From Ecdyonurus torrentis (lineage: Eukaryota; Arthropoda; Insecta; Ephemeroptera; Heptageniidae), in NCBI GenBank assembly GCA_949318235.1, contig OX439137.1:13281291-13345290 (forward strand): DNA of 64,000 nucleotides, written 5' to 3'. The translations under genes were made by a program, and so were the position numbers. Position 1 is the stretch's first letter. The number at the start of each line of letters is the position of its first letter. Under the pieces are notes generated by a model, which did not search any database, was not told the origin of the DNA, and saw only the letters and a list, made by a program, of their open reading frames with translations. Shown piece by piece: positions 1 through 44,185 of the stretch.

Positions 1-316
1 TACTTAAACAGATATAATATATTATACATATATTTTTTTGAAGTATTACTTTAAAAATCATAATATTTACGTGGTATACAGTTTTAGAAAGTAAAACGTC
101 AGTGTTGTGCCTATATAGAAGTGTAAAAATAGCAAAATATAAATTGAAATTAACATGGGGAAATTAATACCATGATGGACGTTTCATTTTTTTATTTATT
201 TATTTTTTTATTTTTTTTTTAATTCCACTTGTTTAAGCACTTAAAAACTTTTTCAATTTCAATAAACTTGATTAAAAAGAACAAAAAAAAATCATTAGTA
301 TCTATATTGCAATATT

Positions 317-318
<2 letters not shown>

Positions 319-349
<31 letters not shown>
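319..349. repeat. (GA)n microsatellite
   Basis: Uninterrupted GA array of about 31 bases in the intergenic left flank. Confidence 0.95.
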
Positions 350-353
<4 letters not shown>

Positions 354-1531
354 ATAGTTTAATAGGAGTTAATTTATTTGTTAATAGAGTCTTGATTTTT
401 ATTTATTTATTTTTTTTCCCCTCTTTCGTCAGAAATGTTTAAATATAATTTTCATATTTTTATTGTAATTATTAAATAAAAGTGATATTTTGCAATGCCA
501 AAACTATGGTATGAATAGGTATATGGTATGGAAGGTGGTCCTTGTAGGTCGCCTAACTCATCGTAATTTGACTAATAATAAAAATTACTATCAATATCAT
601 TCTTTTAAAAATTCTAAAAATAAATAAACGGATTAATTGATAAAAAAAATCCGAAATTTTTAGAAAATGCAATAAGAATTTCATTTGTTAGGTATATTTA
701 AAATACGTTTGATTCCAGCTGATAGAAAATTACATATTATTTTTATAATATACAACAATGTATATAATATTAACTTGATCAAAGCCCAACAATCAACATT
801 GCTATAGCATTATTTTCTTACGTGCCTAACTTTATTGGATACGCATCGTTACTTTGCATTCTTTAAACTTTTCGCATTCGTAAACGACGGAGTCAGTGCT
901 CTTTTATATAACTACTTACGATTTTTTAGCTTTACTATGAATTTAAAATAACCTAATTTTTTTGATAACACCTTGAGCTTATAGATCGTTGTATAGTTTA
1001 TATTATATATACGAAGAGCAATAAGAATTAATTAAATTGCAATTTTTATATAGATTCTCTAAAAGTATAAAGCATCAGAGTATTGTTTGTGATATAGGTA
1101 TATACAGTATCCCGTGTAATAATTTCATTTGTATGCATAAAGTATAACATACTTTTTTTTTTTTTTTTTTTTTTTTAATTATTATATTCCTAAATTTTTT
1201 TTATTGAATGGACGAAATTAAATAAAAAATAACTGTTACTTCATTTTCAATTTTTAGCAATATTTATTTATTAAAACATAATCTGATGTTTTATTACTGC
1301 ATAGTAACAATATGTTAAAGATCATAAACAATTTATGTTTGTATTACTGTATACAGAATTATTTATTGGTGTTCAAATTTAGCAGCATTTATGCTATAAG
1401 AAATAAACAGCATCATAAATAACGTAATTTATTTTATCCTTCGTGTAGATTCATTCTAATGAAATATAAAAAAATTAACATGCGCCTTATAGTTTTGTTT
1501 TTGCATTATTAAAACAGACTGCAGATGAAGA

Positions 1532-1868
1532 TTAAGGAAGTAGGGTACCGACCTTATATCTCAAAAACTAGAAAGTGTTTTGGGTCTAAATTTAGTGTCA
1601 TTGTGTAGCTAAGGGTCATACCTAGCTGTGATAAAAATTTCAAGATGTTTGACCGTCAAAAAAAAAAAAAAAAAAAAAATGATATTAACATTGGGCCTTA
1701 TGGGCTTAAATTTTCAAAAAATCATATAAAATTAATTTGCACGGTGACCCCCCAAAACTTTTATATATTTGAAATTGTCTCAAGCTGAAGTATCATTGTG
1801 AAAAATTTCAGATGTTTTTGACGAGAAAAGTTTGATTCTAATCCGACGTCGGTCCCCTACTCCCTTAA
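1532..1868. mobile_element. Short element with terminal inverted repeats
   Basis: The left end TTAAGGAAGTAGGGTACCGA and the inverted right end TTAAGGGAGTAGGGGACCGA match at 18 of 20 bases. The 337-base interior carries two similar inner motifs (AAATTTCAAGATGTTT and AAATTTCAGATGTTTTTGAC) and an A20 run, with no open frame of note. TTAA at both termini could be a piggyBac-type target site, which would suggest that superfamily. Confidence 0.6.
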
Positions 1869-2297
1869 ACCAACCTTTCATACTAAAAGTAAATCTAATT
1901 GTAAACAGACCTTAACGTTGTTTTCACTGGCTAATTTATAATACTAAATATAGCTCATTAATTATATTTAAATTGAAAGACTCTTCATATGTAATGACGT
2001 AAGTTATGTTACAATTTTTCCGCAGGCCTCTATTTTTTTTTTTTTTTTTTTTTTTTTAATGTTTATTTGCTTTTTAAACTACTATTATACTTCATAAATT
2101 TAAAACATGCGGTTTAGTTTGTTAAATTTAAAATAAGTCTATCTTATTCTTAGCTTGATGATTTGCATCGTGGGGAATGTTTGTTTTGAAAAATCCCCGT
2201 GAGGAGTAAATTACTTCTGCCTTGTTAGACTTTTAGACCAATCATCTTAAATAGAACATTTCAGAATTTTTTGTGGTTCTGGGGTTTCGTGCAGTAC

Positions 2298-2331
<34 letters not shown>

Positions 2332-4069
2332 GTAAAGTATAAAGTAAAGGAAATCAAAGTTACCGGCACTACTATATAGTTATCACTGTTATCAGTATAT
2401 AGTAAAATATAATTTCCACTCATTTTCCTATTTTAAAATTTTGATAAAAGACAAATAAACATACAATCTGTTTAAAATACTGTTATAATTTCAAACTATT
2501 ACAATCAGTGGAAAGTCAAAACATTCAATAACTACCGATTATATAGTACGCATGACTGAAAATGTATGATATTATTATTTATAAATTCAACGTGTATTTT
2601 TTTTACTATATGAATAAAATTGTAAATTAAACCTAAGATTTTGAATGGTATATTTTTTTGATCGTGTGGAATTGTGAACAGTATACGTATAATAGTTATA
2701 GAATTCATCATCAGTAACCACCGCTAGTACCGCTACTATATACACATACACACCACAGGAAAAAATAATAATAATAATAAGAAGCAAGGAAAAGAGGAAA
2801 GGTTTGAAATAATATTAATATAACAAACATTAGTTATGCTATTATAAAATTTATTTACAAGTGGTTGGTAGTTGTTGAAAAAAAAATTAAAAAAAAAAAT
2901 TATTAGCTTCAAACAGTTAAAAGTGTCTAGTAGCCCCTTTTCAAATATTTCAGGCCTAGATGCAGTGTTTTCTCAAAAATCGCTAAAAAATAAAATAATA
3001 ATAAAAAAAAAAAGATACCATAAATTTACAAATATCTCATTTCTCAATAAATTTGTCAACATGCCCCAAAATGCTTATCTGCTGTTTTTTTACTCAGCTC
3101 ATTAATAAAATACTAAATCAATAATCTGATTGTAGTTTAATTGTAAAATTTATCGACAGAATCACTCAGCTAAACTCATTACATAATCAAGTTATTTAGA
3201 AATGACGCTTAAAATTGATATACAAAATAAGTTTGGACGTTTAATCGTAAACAATCTTAAAGTAAGTTTTCAATATTCATTGAATTAGTTCTCAATATTT
3301 TGTGGCCACCCAAGTGTATAGAAAACTACTCTCAAAACAATGCAGGAGGTATGTAAGTCTATTTGCAGAAAAAGTAAAAAAAAAAAATATTATTCTTACT
3401 AATAATATTATGATTCATCAGCCAAGAAAAAAATATGCACTTTTGGCACTTAAAGTATTTTAATGTTATTGTTTCTTATGACTTTAAAAATTAAGTACAG
3501 TACTCTCTTTACGAATTACTCATGAAGAGTATACGTCTTTTAAGCAAACTAGACACATACTGTTTATATATAATTTTTTTATTCACTTACATACTGTATC
3601 CAAGCTCATAAAGAACTTCATTTTAGAAATATAGAGCAAAGAAATTTAATTTGTTTTTAACTCTTAGTAGTTCTCTTCGTATGAAAAAAAAGTGAGAGTG
3701 GTCGGTTTTTTAAGAAGATGACCGGACACGACAGGTGGGGTATGGGGGGGGGGAGGGAGTGTATAAGGTGGGTGCCTACATTTACAAGTGTCTAGTCAGT
3801 ACGGTAGCGCCGCCAGTAGTGGTTGTACCATAATAATTAAAATATGTACATAGGAACTATAAAACCATTTTTTATTTAGTTTGATTTATTTTAAGGAATT
3901 GTTTATTTGAATCGAAAAGTTAGTTGATTTTAGTATTGTAATAGTCTAGTAGGATAAAGAATTTAATTAGCAAGTTCAATTTATATTGCAATTAGTATTA
4001 CCTAAATTTTATTTGTATCGTGAGATATGTAAGAATAGCACAGCAAAAAGAAGAGGGCGTTGCTGAAAT

Positions 4070-4108
<39 letters not shown>

Positions 4109-6748
4109 GTGAAGGGGGGTAAAGATGTCTAGCGCAAAAGTTCTTTTCCGACGCCGCACACAGCATCTTTCTCTGTACCAAAAACTCTCTCACTCTCTCT
4201 CAACTTCTTTTTTAATGTCTCTGTCATTTTCTTCTTATTCATGCCGCAGCTTAAAACCTTCACTCTTTCGTCCGCTGTTTTTTTCCGTTCACTTTGTCTG
4301 AGTCGTATTCATTTTACAATTGGTATACATACAGCTAAAAGTCTTTTTGTTTAAGAGTAAATTTAAAGTTGATTGCATTTTAATTTACCATGATTCTGTT
4401 TTTGAAGTTAAAAATATGCAGTAATTTTTATTCTAAAGCTATAGTCAAAACAACCAAAAATAAAAGTTGTTGCAATTTTATATTTAACAAATATATTTGT
4501 CCCCAAGATTTGTCCCAAATTATTTCCAAGAAAAAAACGTCAGGTATAAGATTCATAATTTCTATATCGTATATTTTTAAACCCATTTCAATGGTTTTCC
4601 ACTTACTAGGTAGTCATGAAATATACATCGTACATCTAAGAGTTATTCTCAATCTCAAGTACCATATAAACGTAAAATTATCACTTAAAAAAAAAAGTGG
4701 TTTTGAAGTGGCACTTTTGTTATATCACCTCATGATGTTCCCTCTCATATTTTGAAGATCTTTCCTGTCCAATCCTTATCCACAAATGTAAAGGATGTAC
4801 TTCCTTTATAGAAATCATAAAACGTGCTCTTGTAGGTCAGCATATACAAGGAGAATTATTAAATTGCATCATAAATTTTATATTTTGCAATCAGGTCTTC
4901 CGCAACGTTTCTTGTTTTTGTATTATGTATGTATATCAGTGATTGTTTGTGATGAATATTAAATATAAAGGATGGATCATGCTATAGAAAATTTAAAAGG
5001 ATATTAGTGTTGTAAAAGGCATGTGCAAAATTTGAGTTGAATAATAAATACCCTAACAATGCCAAGCAAATATCAGATTTATTTTTTATATCAAAGGTCT
5101 CTGTGAAGAGAGCTGCTTTATAAGGTTTGCAATAATTTTGCTCAAGTCCAATGTTGTTTTAGTTACTGACGTTTAGCATAAAATTAAAAGCCAATTGGGA
5201 GCTCTAGTTTGAATATACAAAGTATATAATGTAGCAATATGCTAATTATGTATTTGACGAAGTTGACAGTTTGGGTAACAAATAAGCGATGAAAAGACAA
5301 AGGAGGCGTGTGTGTAGCAAAAAAAAAAAAAAAAAAAAAAAAAAAGGCGCCCACACATTAACTGCTGTGAAGTTGTCACGTGTGAAATAGTCTTTGTCAA
5401 CCCTCTCGAATGTGTTTTATCATTTAGAACTCACACAGTAACAATTAAAGTTTCTGCGCTCTGTCATCAACTCAGCATTGATACAAGCAAAAACTAAAAA
5501 ATATTTCAAAAAAATATATATATACACATATAAAAAAATAGTAATAATAATAAATAAATAAAATCTTTTCATTCAGTCACTTTGATTTTAGTTAATTGAT
5601 GAGAAAAACTTTTCACACAACTTTCCTAAATAGGTTGCAATGATAGGATCAGATTTGGTTTTTATGTCATCCAATTCAACTGTGAGATAATTATGAGATA
5701 AAAACCTATAAAATCTATTAGTAATTTAAAGTTACCTCTCTATGTGCACTTTTTTTTCTTGCACTCCTCTACAATTAAATGCAAGGGAGAACGTCAGCAC
5801 TAATTTAAAATGGGGAAAAGTTTTCCTTTTTACTTTTATTATTATTTTTTTATTCCAAAGGCTTTCTTGAAATAGCTGGATTTTAATTATATCGATTTTT
5901 TTTCTATACAGCATACATTTTTACAAGGAATATCATACTTCCAAGACATAGCTCTTTCTTATATAGGGGTTTCGTAAACAGTTATTGTGAAAAAAAAAAA
6001 TCAAGTACAGATTAGCGTAATCAAGGACGTTTAAATTCTAAACACTTGTATTTAATTTTTGTTTGCGACGTATACAAATATAATATTACGTAATATGCAT
6101 GTAAACGAGCATTAAAATAAATTTAAATTTATTGTAGTATATACAAGAAACACTTGCATGAGTTATGAGTATCCCTGTCATAATTCATGTTAAAAAAAAA
6201 TTGTCAGTCATTTTCTTATACGGTCACTTTTTATTTTCTCCGAATATTAATTGAAAAATTACACTACTAATTTATTATAATACATGTTATAGTAAGTTGT
6301 GAGTATCATGGTCTTTGATGTCATGTTATTATGCATCACGTGATCTTAAAATATGCTGTGGCTTCCATCAGTTAATTTACAAAGTATATAAGGAGGATGT
6401 TTATATTGCGCGATATCAATCTTGATTATTGATAACATTGATTGTTCATTTTGTAAACAATTAACGTAGCTTATTGAACGAGTAAGTATTGCGTATTCAT
6501 TACATTCTCATTAATTATTTATCAAACTATATTGAAATTACACATTTTATATTATGTCCCAAAAGTTTACCCAAGTAAAAATATGGAAAAATCTGGAAAA
6601 GGAAAACCGCTAACGGAACCACCGGCTAACTACCGGTTATCTGTTTAACTCAGGTTATCCATGGGTATATAAGGCCTTATATCCTTCTTACAATGCTAAA
6701 ACGAGTACGGATATATGGGGTGCATCCGCATGGTATATTGAGTACGCA

Positions 6749-6962
6749 ATGATGCCATACTAGATCAATGAAAAACATTGCTCAGCATAGCACAAACTTT
6801 TTTTTTTTTTTTATATATATATATTTTTTTTCTTTGAGAAATCGGTTAATGTTTCGGTATTTATTTGCTAACATACTTGATATTATCACTACATTGCCCT
6901 ATATTATCAGCACCATTGCTCCTAAAATATTGCTTTTAGTATTTTTTTTAACTGGCAAATGA
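6749..6962 (+). repeat. Dispersed repeat, copy 1
   Basis: Shares GCCATACT, CAATGAAAAACATTGCTCAGC, ATAGCACAAAC, a T run, and TTGCTC..AAAATATTGCT ... AACTGGCAAAT with the segment at about 22744-22972 in the same orientation. The two are not identical. No frame explains it; an old interspersed repeat is the simplest reading. Confidence 0.45.
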
Positions 6963-7751
6963 GTCTTTTTCCTATGTACCAGCCTATGTTATTGAGTGAT
7001 CTAACATATAGCGTTGGCTATATAAAATAAATGCATATAACGTATAATCGGGCTGTCTTGAATGTATTGGTTCAGAGATAGGGCTTGTTGCCCTGACTGC
7101 ACCTTTTGCCTATCTTATTTTGCAATAAAGATATTATTTATTTATTATTTATTTATTATTAATATAATGATGGTAGATTTTCTAAAAAATAATAATAATA
7201 ATAATTTTGCCATGATTTTAATTAATTTGCTTAATTGTAATTCATTTTAAAAGTAATTCCAAATTAATGATCTATTTTAATTGTAATATTTACAATTTAT
7301 AATATTATGTATAAATATTATTATTATTCTGATATAAGGCACAATAAAATAGTGACTATATTTATAATAAAGACATTATAAGTGTGACACATTGCGATTT
7401 AGTTGTCTTTTCAATATAGGTGGTTGGTGACAGCAAACATTATAGTGTGTATGATTAATCATTTTTGAAAACGAGAGAACCACATTATTTACATTGTATT
7501 ATGTCGTTGGTGACTTTAATGGGAAGAATTCTTATTTGTTCTTTGTCAATATGTAGACGGTATCAATTTTTAAATATAATTTATCTTATTGCTATATCAT
7601 TTGAATTTTGATCTCCTTACATAAAGAGCAAGATTGTTTTTATTTAAATGGAGGTTATCGGGGAGGCGTGCGAGAAAAGCTTACTTAGCTTTTTAGTCCT
7701 CTAATTTCCTGTAATTTAACATTGCAAGATCATTTTATCCTATTTATTTAG

Positions 7752-7871
<120 letters not shown>

Positions 7872-8847
7872 CAGATATAAATTGCACCGAGACCGGGAAT
7901 ATTTGAATTTAGAGTAATAGACACTCCTTATGCGTCGTTATATAAAGCTAAAGTGTTAGAAGTGTTAAAAAAAAAAAATTACACCACCGATAACCTTTAT
8001 TCAAAACATTTTATATGAATCACAATATATACAAAAATAAATGTTTTAATTACTGCTAACCCTTTTTTAGCAACATTTGTTTATTATACAAAATAATTTA
8101 TATGCTATACATATATACCACAAATAGTATTTTCTATATAGAATAATTATAAATATTTTTTCTGTTCCAATTTACTAATATTTATGCTATATTTATGACA
8201 TGAATGCAGCATAAATTAAGTAATTTATTCTTTCCTTATACATAATAATTTATTAAATAGCGCAGCATTAATTTTTAATCTTTGAACATTTTTACCGAAT
8301 CTTTGTTTAAATATATATTATACGGTCTTATTTAAAACGTGATAAATATACGTTGTTATTATTGTTTGTATGATAAACGATAGCATCAAATTAAGAAGCA
8401 ATAACGACTAAAAAATCGTTCTTCATGTATACTGTTTATATGATATCTATACACATGACTTGATTCATATAGACGCAGTCACATACACAGCATCAGTGCG
8501 GTTAACCACACACTATAAGCACACCATGATCAAATCAAACCAGACAAACTTGATGTTTGGTTTACATTTTAAACTTGTAAAGCTTTCCCTGCGTATACGA
8601 GACGCCAAACAAATTATATTACTGATTGAATTCTTATTTTAATTTAATTTACATGTCTGGTGCTGATTTATATATTTTCCCGTATTTCAACTCATTAAAA
8701 TATTTTCTACATAATATAGATATTTAATTATGTATATCAATAAAATCAATTGTGATATATTGTAATAAGAGAAATTGTATTTGTATATATAGTAATTTTT
8801 GTTTGAAAGGATGCTCTACATATTAAAATTGAAAAACATTTATACAT

Positions 8848-8850
<3 letters not shown>

Positions 8851-8914
<64 letters not shown>
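8851..8914. repeat. (CT)n microsatellite
   Basis: Uninterrupted CT array; the apparent reading frame through it is low-complexity Ser-Leu and not a gene. Confidence 0.95.
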
Positions 8915-8918
<4 letters not shown>

Positions 8919-9406
8919 AGTATTCTTGTGAAATTAATTATCTTTGTTATTAGTTTGCTCTACAAGTACATATTAGAGCTATATAATGACCTTTCTAAAA
9001 TTATAATTATTTTATTGATATTTGTTTGTTCCTTTCATTGAAAAATATATATTAAATGTTCTTTAACATAATATCAAAAAATGGAAGTATAAGTTTTATA
9101 AAAATTCTATCAATAAAATAATAAAGAGTAGAAGCAAAAAATTGAAGTTTATATTATGGAAAAAAAAAAAATCTAACATCATAAAAAAATGTAATCTTTG
9201 GTGTAAATTTTGTTGGAGATTTACAGAATACTTACTTACCTGTATAATCTTCTTATATAAAATATGCACAGTCAAATGAGCAAAGTGCATTGATTTCAAT
9301 GATGACAATGCACGATGTATTAAAACCTTGAATCAGAGCAATTCAGGGAGGATGAATAATAAAGCTTTTAGTTGAATATTTGCACTGCATTTGTAATGCT
9401 CTTTTT

Positions 9407-9410
<4 letters not shown>

Positions 9411-9474
<64 letters not shown>

Positions 9475-9490
9475 CTCTCTTTCTCTCGTC
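9411..9490. repeat. (CT)n microsatellite with CTTT variants
   Basis: CT array of about 58 bases followed by TTTCTTTC-type variants. It gives Ser-Leu or Arg-Glu open frames on both strands, which are artefacts. Confidence 0.95.
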
Positions 9491-10780
9491 CGCGTCTATG
9501 CAAATAAAATATTTCTTCGTCGTAAACTGGTATCATTGTCATTTTCCCCCTTTCTTTAAAAGGAATTTTAATGCTTGCAATTTTCAAATTTTCAGTTCAG
9601 TTACACCATATAAAAAATATCTACAAGGTGTGATTTTTGTGTTAATGATTATCAACACCTGAAATTATGGAATGAAAATAAGATTGTAATTTTTTTTGGG
9701 GGGTGGGGGGGGGGGTATTTGTTTGTAACCGCATTTTATCATAAGCGACGAGAGCTTGGGAAAAAAATCCATGCAATAATATTTTAGGTAAAATATGTTA
9801 AAATTACATAATGTAAAGCTGTAGTTAAAGCCCGATATGAAAACATTTTCCAGGCGAACGCTAATTAAATACATTATATAAAAATAGATTTGATGTTTAC
9901 AAATACAGTCAATTTCGCAAAGTAAACATTACATTTATTTTTATCACTGTCTTTTAGAAGCAGCTATAAAAAAAATACTATACTATACTACCATATACAG
10001 CAAGTGCGTGTTATTTACCCCCTAGACTTTTGGAATTTGAATACGTGCAAATACGTCACATACGACCTCTGATGTCACTTCTTAGAATCTTGGTATGAAC
10101 GAGACAAAAAAACAGCTGCATTTGCTTGTAGATTTCCGCTGTGCATATTATTATTATTGCGTTGTCATAGTGGTGTCGACTCATCATTGTAATCTGATAT
10201 TATTACAACTATAACATTTCTATGAAGTATGAATACATAACTATAGTTCAAGAATTTCATTTTAAAAAAGCACCAAAATGGCTACCGTACTTTTTAGGTA
10301 TAGTCCATAGTGTACTACGTGATATACAGTTAAAAAAAAATAATTATGAGGGAAAAAAAAGTACCACCAAAGTATAGCTGCTAGTTTAGATAAAATTTGA
10401 GTATATTTTTTCGAGATTCAGCAGCATTTAGTTATCTCCTATACCCCACCTAAAGTAAAATCTGCTTTAAAACACTCAGATAGCACGTGTTTTGATTTAT
10501 ACCTTGCTTTATATGCCAATTCTGTGAACTAATCAATTAGTAAAATATATGTCCCACCAAAGTTGGATTTGCGCTTAGTAATTTTAACAATAGATGTACT
10601 GGTTTGAACGTAGTTGACCATGTATGGTGCTCATAAAAATGTCTTTAAACTTATTTTGAGTGTTTTTTTTATGATTTTAACTGTATTTAATGAACTTATT
10701 TTTATTATTACTTTTCAAAATATTAAACATACTGTCTATTTCTAGATTTAAGGTCTATGCGTAGAAAGAGACCAAAATTT

Positions 10781-10782
<2 letters not shown>

Positions 10783-10820
<38 letters not shown>
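10783..10820. repeat. (CT)n microsatellite
   Basis: Uninterrupted array of about 38 bases. Confidence 0.95.
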
Positions 10821-10823
<3 letters not shown>

Positions 10824-13800
10824 CTCCACCGATTCTCCATGCTAAACTATCTTCAGTTTAAAAAATCAGACCCTGAAATAACTATACCAGCTACCATACA
10901 AGATCTCTAATGATCTCATATCCTTAAATTTAGTATTCGACTATAATTTGCTTTATGTTTTTCTCAGTATGGGGGGTTAATAAAAATAGCCAACAGGAGT
11001 TTGACTCTCTGAATACCAAATGTGGATATGACCATCCTTATATGTGACACATCACACAACGATAAGACTCACTTTTCTTTATTGAAGCAATGTTCAAATG
11101 AGCCTTATGGACATTTCGTTTCTTTTACCCTGGTTGAATCTTATAATATACCTTGAGTACAACTTTCGTATATTTTTAGATAGAACTTTCGTTCTTATTG
11201 TTTGGTATATGTATCAAGGCGTTGTTAAATTTATTACTACAAGTTTCAATGTTTTGTATATGCCATACGTTTTCAAAATATATCAAATTGCAATATATAC
11301 AAGAATAACTTTTTACCATTTTAAAACTTTAATGCATAACGAGTCCAGATAGATCCAATGATGAGCACTTGGTCTATTTTTATGAACGTTTGCTAATTAT
11401 TTTACCAGGGGGTCTATATAGCTGGTAGCAAAGATCCCAGAAAAAAAAATTAAGGACTAAATTGAATGAGCTCACTTTAAGACTACGAGTGCAAAATACT
11501 AATAGTCGTAGACCGAAGACAATACATAGACTAATGGACTTTTTTTTTTTTTTTTTTTTTTTTTTGTGGTATGCTATTGTTATAGTTGTACTGTAATTAA
11601 GGAAATTTAAATCTAAGTCCGATAAACTTCATCGTTATTGCACGCAATTACAATAATTGATTTGTAATTTTTTTTAAATATTTGCAATAAAAAAGAGAAA
11701 AAAGGAAAAAAAAATAAATAAACAGGAAAAAAGGAAAAGAAAGAAAAGGAAACCCGTATAATATTGTTACTCATCTTGCTCTATTTTTTTATGTTTATTT
11801 CATTCCAAATAAATTATTAAGATTTTATTACGCATTGACCTAATTTTAAAGCATGCATGATTATCTAAAAAAAAAATGTTGAAGATTATATAGGTAATTT
11901 TATAAAAGTTTTAATTAACCTCATCTTGAATTTATAATATCAAAGTTTACCGTCACTTTTTTTGCTATACCATTAAAACACATTACAAAAATATTAACAT
12001 GAGTACTGTAATATTATATAGCGGTCATTTTTATTATTAAATTGACCTTTTAAATATGCATACAAATCCTTATAGTGACTAAAACCAGTGAAAATATATT
12101 ATTATTAAATATATTAGACAGGGTTGCCAGATTTCTATTATAATAAAACGATTTCCACGTGGGTTTATTAATTATAATAGAAAATGATGATGAGAGTGTC
12201 CTTTGATGTAGAAAAGGAAAAACAATTAAAAATTAATCTAAGTGATAAAAGATATGAAATCGAAATGATTTTTTTTTCTGGTTGAGAAATTAGAATTTTT
12301 TTTTTTTTTTTTTTTTACATGTGAACTATCTTGTTGCCAAAAAGTATTTTTCAAAGCTGGTGGTATACGTATAACTGCCGGTGAACACACGCAAAGTTTT
12401 TAAATATTTATATTTGTTCCAAAAATTTGAATGAGATTGAATTTGTATATTATTTCCATGATTATTTCATATAGCGATGACAACTATCCTCTATTTGTAA
12501 TTTTCTTCCTTTATAAATAATGTTGTCATGTAATTTAATTTACATTGATCCATAAGTATAGTTATAAAGTAACGTCATTATTTTCAGAATTATTATTATT
12601 ATTAAAATTTTTTAAGAGTAAAAATATAGCATCAATATTAAACAAAAGTGACAATTTAAATCATATTTTCCATTTCTTCTCTTTCGTGCATTTACATGTA
12701 AATGCTGCCCACAGCGTGGCAAATTCAATAATTTATCTCAACCAAAACATTGAATATTTAATTGTTTAAAAAAAAACAATATATTTTAAACCCCTCCATG
12801 AATAAAACTAAAAGAGTTAATGAATGGCTAAAATTTATAAAGAGGTTTTATTGAGAACACACATGCAGCTGGCAGACTGGATGAAAAAAAAAAAAAAAAG
12901 TTGACTCAAGTGTATTATAAAAAAAATACTCAACACAGACTTTGCCATATGTAATAGCAAAAAAATAGCTTTATAAAATACACAAAATCATGTAACATCC
13001 CATTTTTTACTTATAGTTTTCTTGATGAGTATAGCCAATTCGTGGGAATCAAAGTTAAAGAAAATAAAAAATTCGTCACACATATTTTATATTAAAACTT
13101 TTTTTTTTTTGTAGGAAAACAGAAAAAAAAATGGCACATGCTACTTTGATAGTCTCACTTTCATTAACGTAATATATTTATTGTATTGTGTGAATAGCAA
13201 ATTTTAAAAATATTATCTTTATATTCCATGTTTTTGCATATCGTCTAAACTTCCGAAATAATACCTACTTCCTGGAAGGTAAAGAAAAAAAAAAAAAGAA
13301 AAAAACTAAACTAAAAATTATAGTAAGTTACATCACAAAGATTTGTAAACAAAGAATTAAGTGTATGTATATAATATTTATTTATTTGAGGGTACAGTAA
13401 GAAATAAAACAAAATATTTCAATATTTTACAATGACAATTTTTTATTTCACAAATGACGACAACCAGATTATTTATATAATTAAAAAAATTGATGACATT
13501 AAATTTTTGAATATAATTTTACATTGATTATTTTTTTTTTTTTTTTTGAGCACACATTCATTTATATGGCACTGCTCAATTTAAATTACAGAATTTTTAA
13601 AGTTAATGATAATACATACAGTCTTATTATTATTATGAATATATTATACCAATATTTTATTCATATATTTTTATTTATTTAATTTTGAATATGAAGTAAG
13701 TTATATATAGAAAAAGGTTTATTAAAAATTACACAGCACAATAATAGTTTATATAATATTATATATAGTTTTTTATTTCAGTCAATGACCAAATTTTTAA

Positions 13801-14449
13801 TATTTATAGTTTGATATAATATACACAGATAATAGAGAGTATTTAGATATTTTGTTCCAACTTTTTTATAACAAAGTAATTTAGAGAGAATTTAAAAATA
13901 TTCACAACATTATTGTTTCTTCTCTCTATTTCAAATACAAGAATTATCATACGCTATTGCAGCTAATATATTGATAAATATTATTTTTAATACGACATGT
14001 CCACTCTATTTTTCTCTGTATTTAATGGCCTTTATATTCTTTATAATATAAATCTATTTACATAAAATTAACCTTTTTTAACCTTGATCTATCCTCAATA
14101 GCTTATCACAGCGATTTTTATATGAACATTAAAATATTTAAGGTGCTTTATAAAGTGTCTCAAAAATCAATTGTGCGTAATTTTAGTTGAAAATTATTGC
14201 GGAAACATATATTTTTTTTAAAGAATATTAAGATTAAAAACTTTTAAATACAATTTTATATTTTAAATTAACTTTAACAATGAATTGAAATTAAATAATT
14301 TAATTAAAATGATAATTTTAACTTTTTTTTAAAAAAAATAAAGTAAAACGTAAATTTAAATAAAAAATAGTTTACCTTATTGAATGATATCCATATAAAC
14401 TTGTAGATTATTTTCACTTTAAAAGCACTCACAAAAATATTTTAATAAT

Positions 14450-14480
14450 TCATAAACACTTTCCACACACACTTTTTTAT

Positions 14481-14483
<3 letters not shown>
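14450..14483 (-). terminator. Possible polyadenylation signal at the LRR gene stop
   Basis: On the minus strand AATAAA overlaps the stop codon, and a GT-rich stretch (GTGTGTGTGG) begins a few bases later. This resembles a poly(A) signal with its downstream element, but the spacing is unusually short. In DNA this AT-rich AATAAA is common by chance, and a more distal signal is just as possible. Confidence 0.25.
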
Positions 14484-43745
<29,262 letters not shown>

Positions 43746-43786
43746 TTTTTATTAAAATTGTTATTATTATATTATTATTTGTCTTT

Positions 43787-43807
43787 GTTGCCGAAAATTT
43801 CGGCAAC
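43787..43807. promoter_or_regulatory. Perfect palindrome upstream of the LRR gene start codon
   Basis: A 10-base arm, GTTGCCGAAA, a single A, and the exact complement TTTCGGCAAC. It lies 42-62 bases upstream of the ATG of the minus-strand gene, probably in its 5' UTR or proximal promoter. It could fold as an RNA hairpin or bind a dimeric factor. The sequence is certain; the function is inferred. Confidence 0.4.
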
Positions 43808-44185
43808 ATTTTTTTATTAAAATAATTTTAACATTAAATTCACTTTCAGTTATAATATAGTAAATGTAAAAAATATTTTCTTTTATGAGATCATTTTATT
43901 ATTTCTTCTTTTAACTTGAAAAACAAATATACATCTTACTCACACACTTACACACGCACTTATTATAAAACACACAATATAAAATTAACTTTAAAAAAAT
44001 GTACTTAAAGGTAAAAAAAAAATTATATTGTCAGTCTCGTTAGAGTTCTCTGTAGAAACTGAATTCAGAGGAGACTATTTTTTTATTTCAAAGTGGGAGT
44101 ACAGACTTTTGAAACAGGGAAACCAACTTAATAGAATGTTTTGTAACTAAATTTTACTAAAGTTGAAGTCACGTCGTTGATTTTG

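Noticed and set aside
4390..4755. 121-codon open frame on the plus strand
   Set aside because: Composition is Ile, Lys, Phe, Leu-rich, as in random AT-rich DNA. It shows no domain or splice partners, and I do not recognise the residues.
8799..9662. Open frames through CT arrays (Ser-Leu and Arg-Glu repeats)
   Set aside because: They are translations of microsatellites and appear on both strands.
11098..11352. 84-codon hydrophobic open frame
   Set aside because: The residues look membrane-like only because of A/T bias. No motif, no neighbouring exon and no supported start.
43884..43905. TGAGATCATTTT, identical to the start of the bantam microRNA
   Set aside because: Only the first 12 bases match, and there is no hairpin partner nearby.
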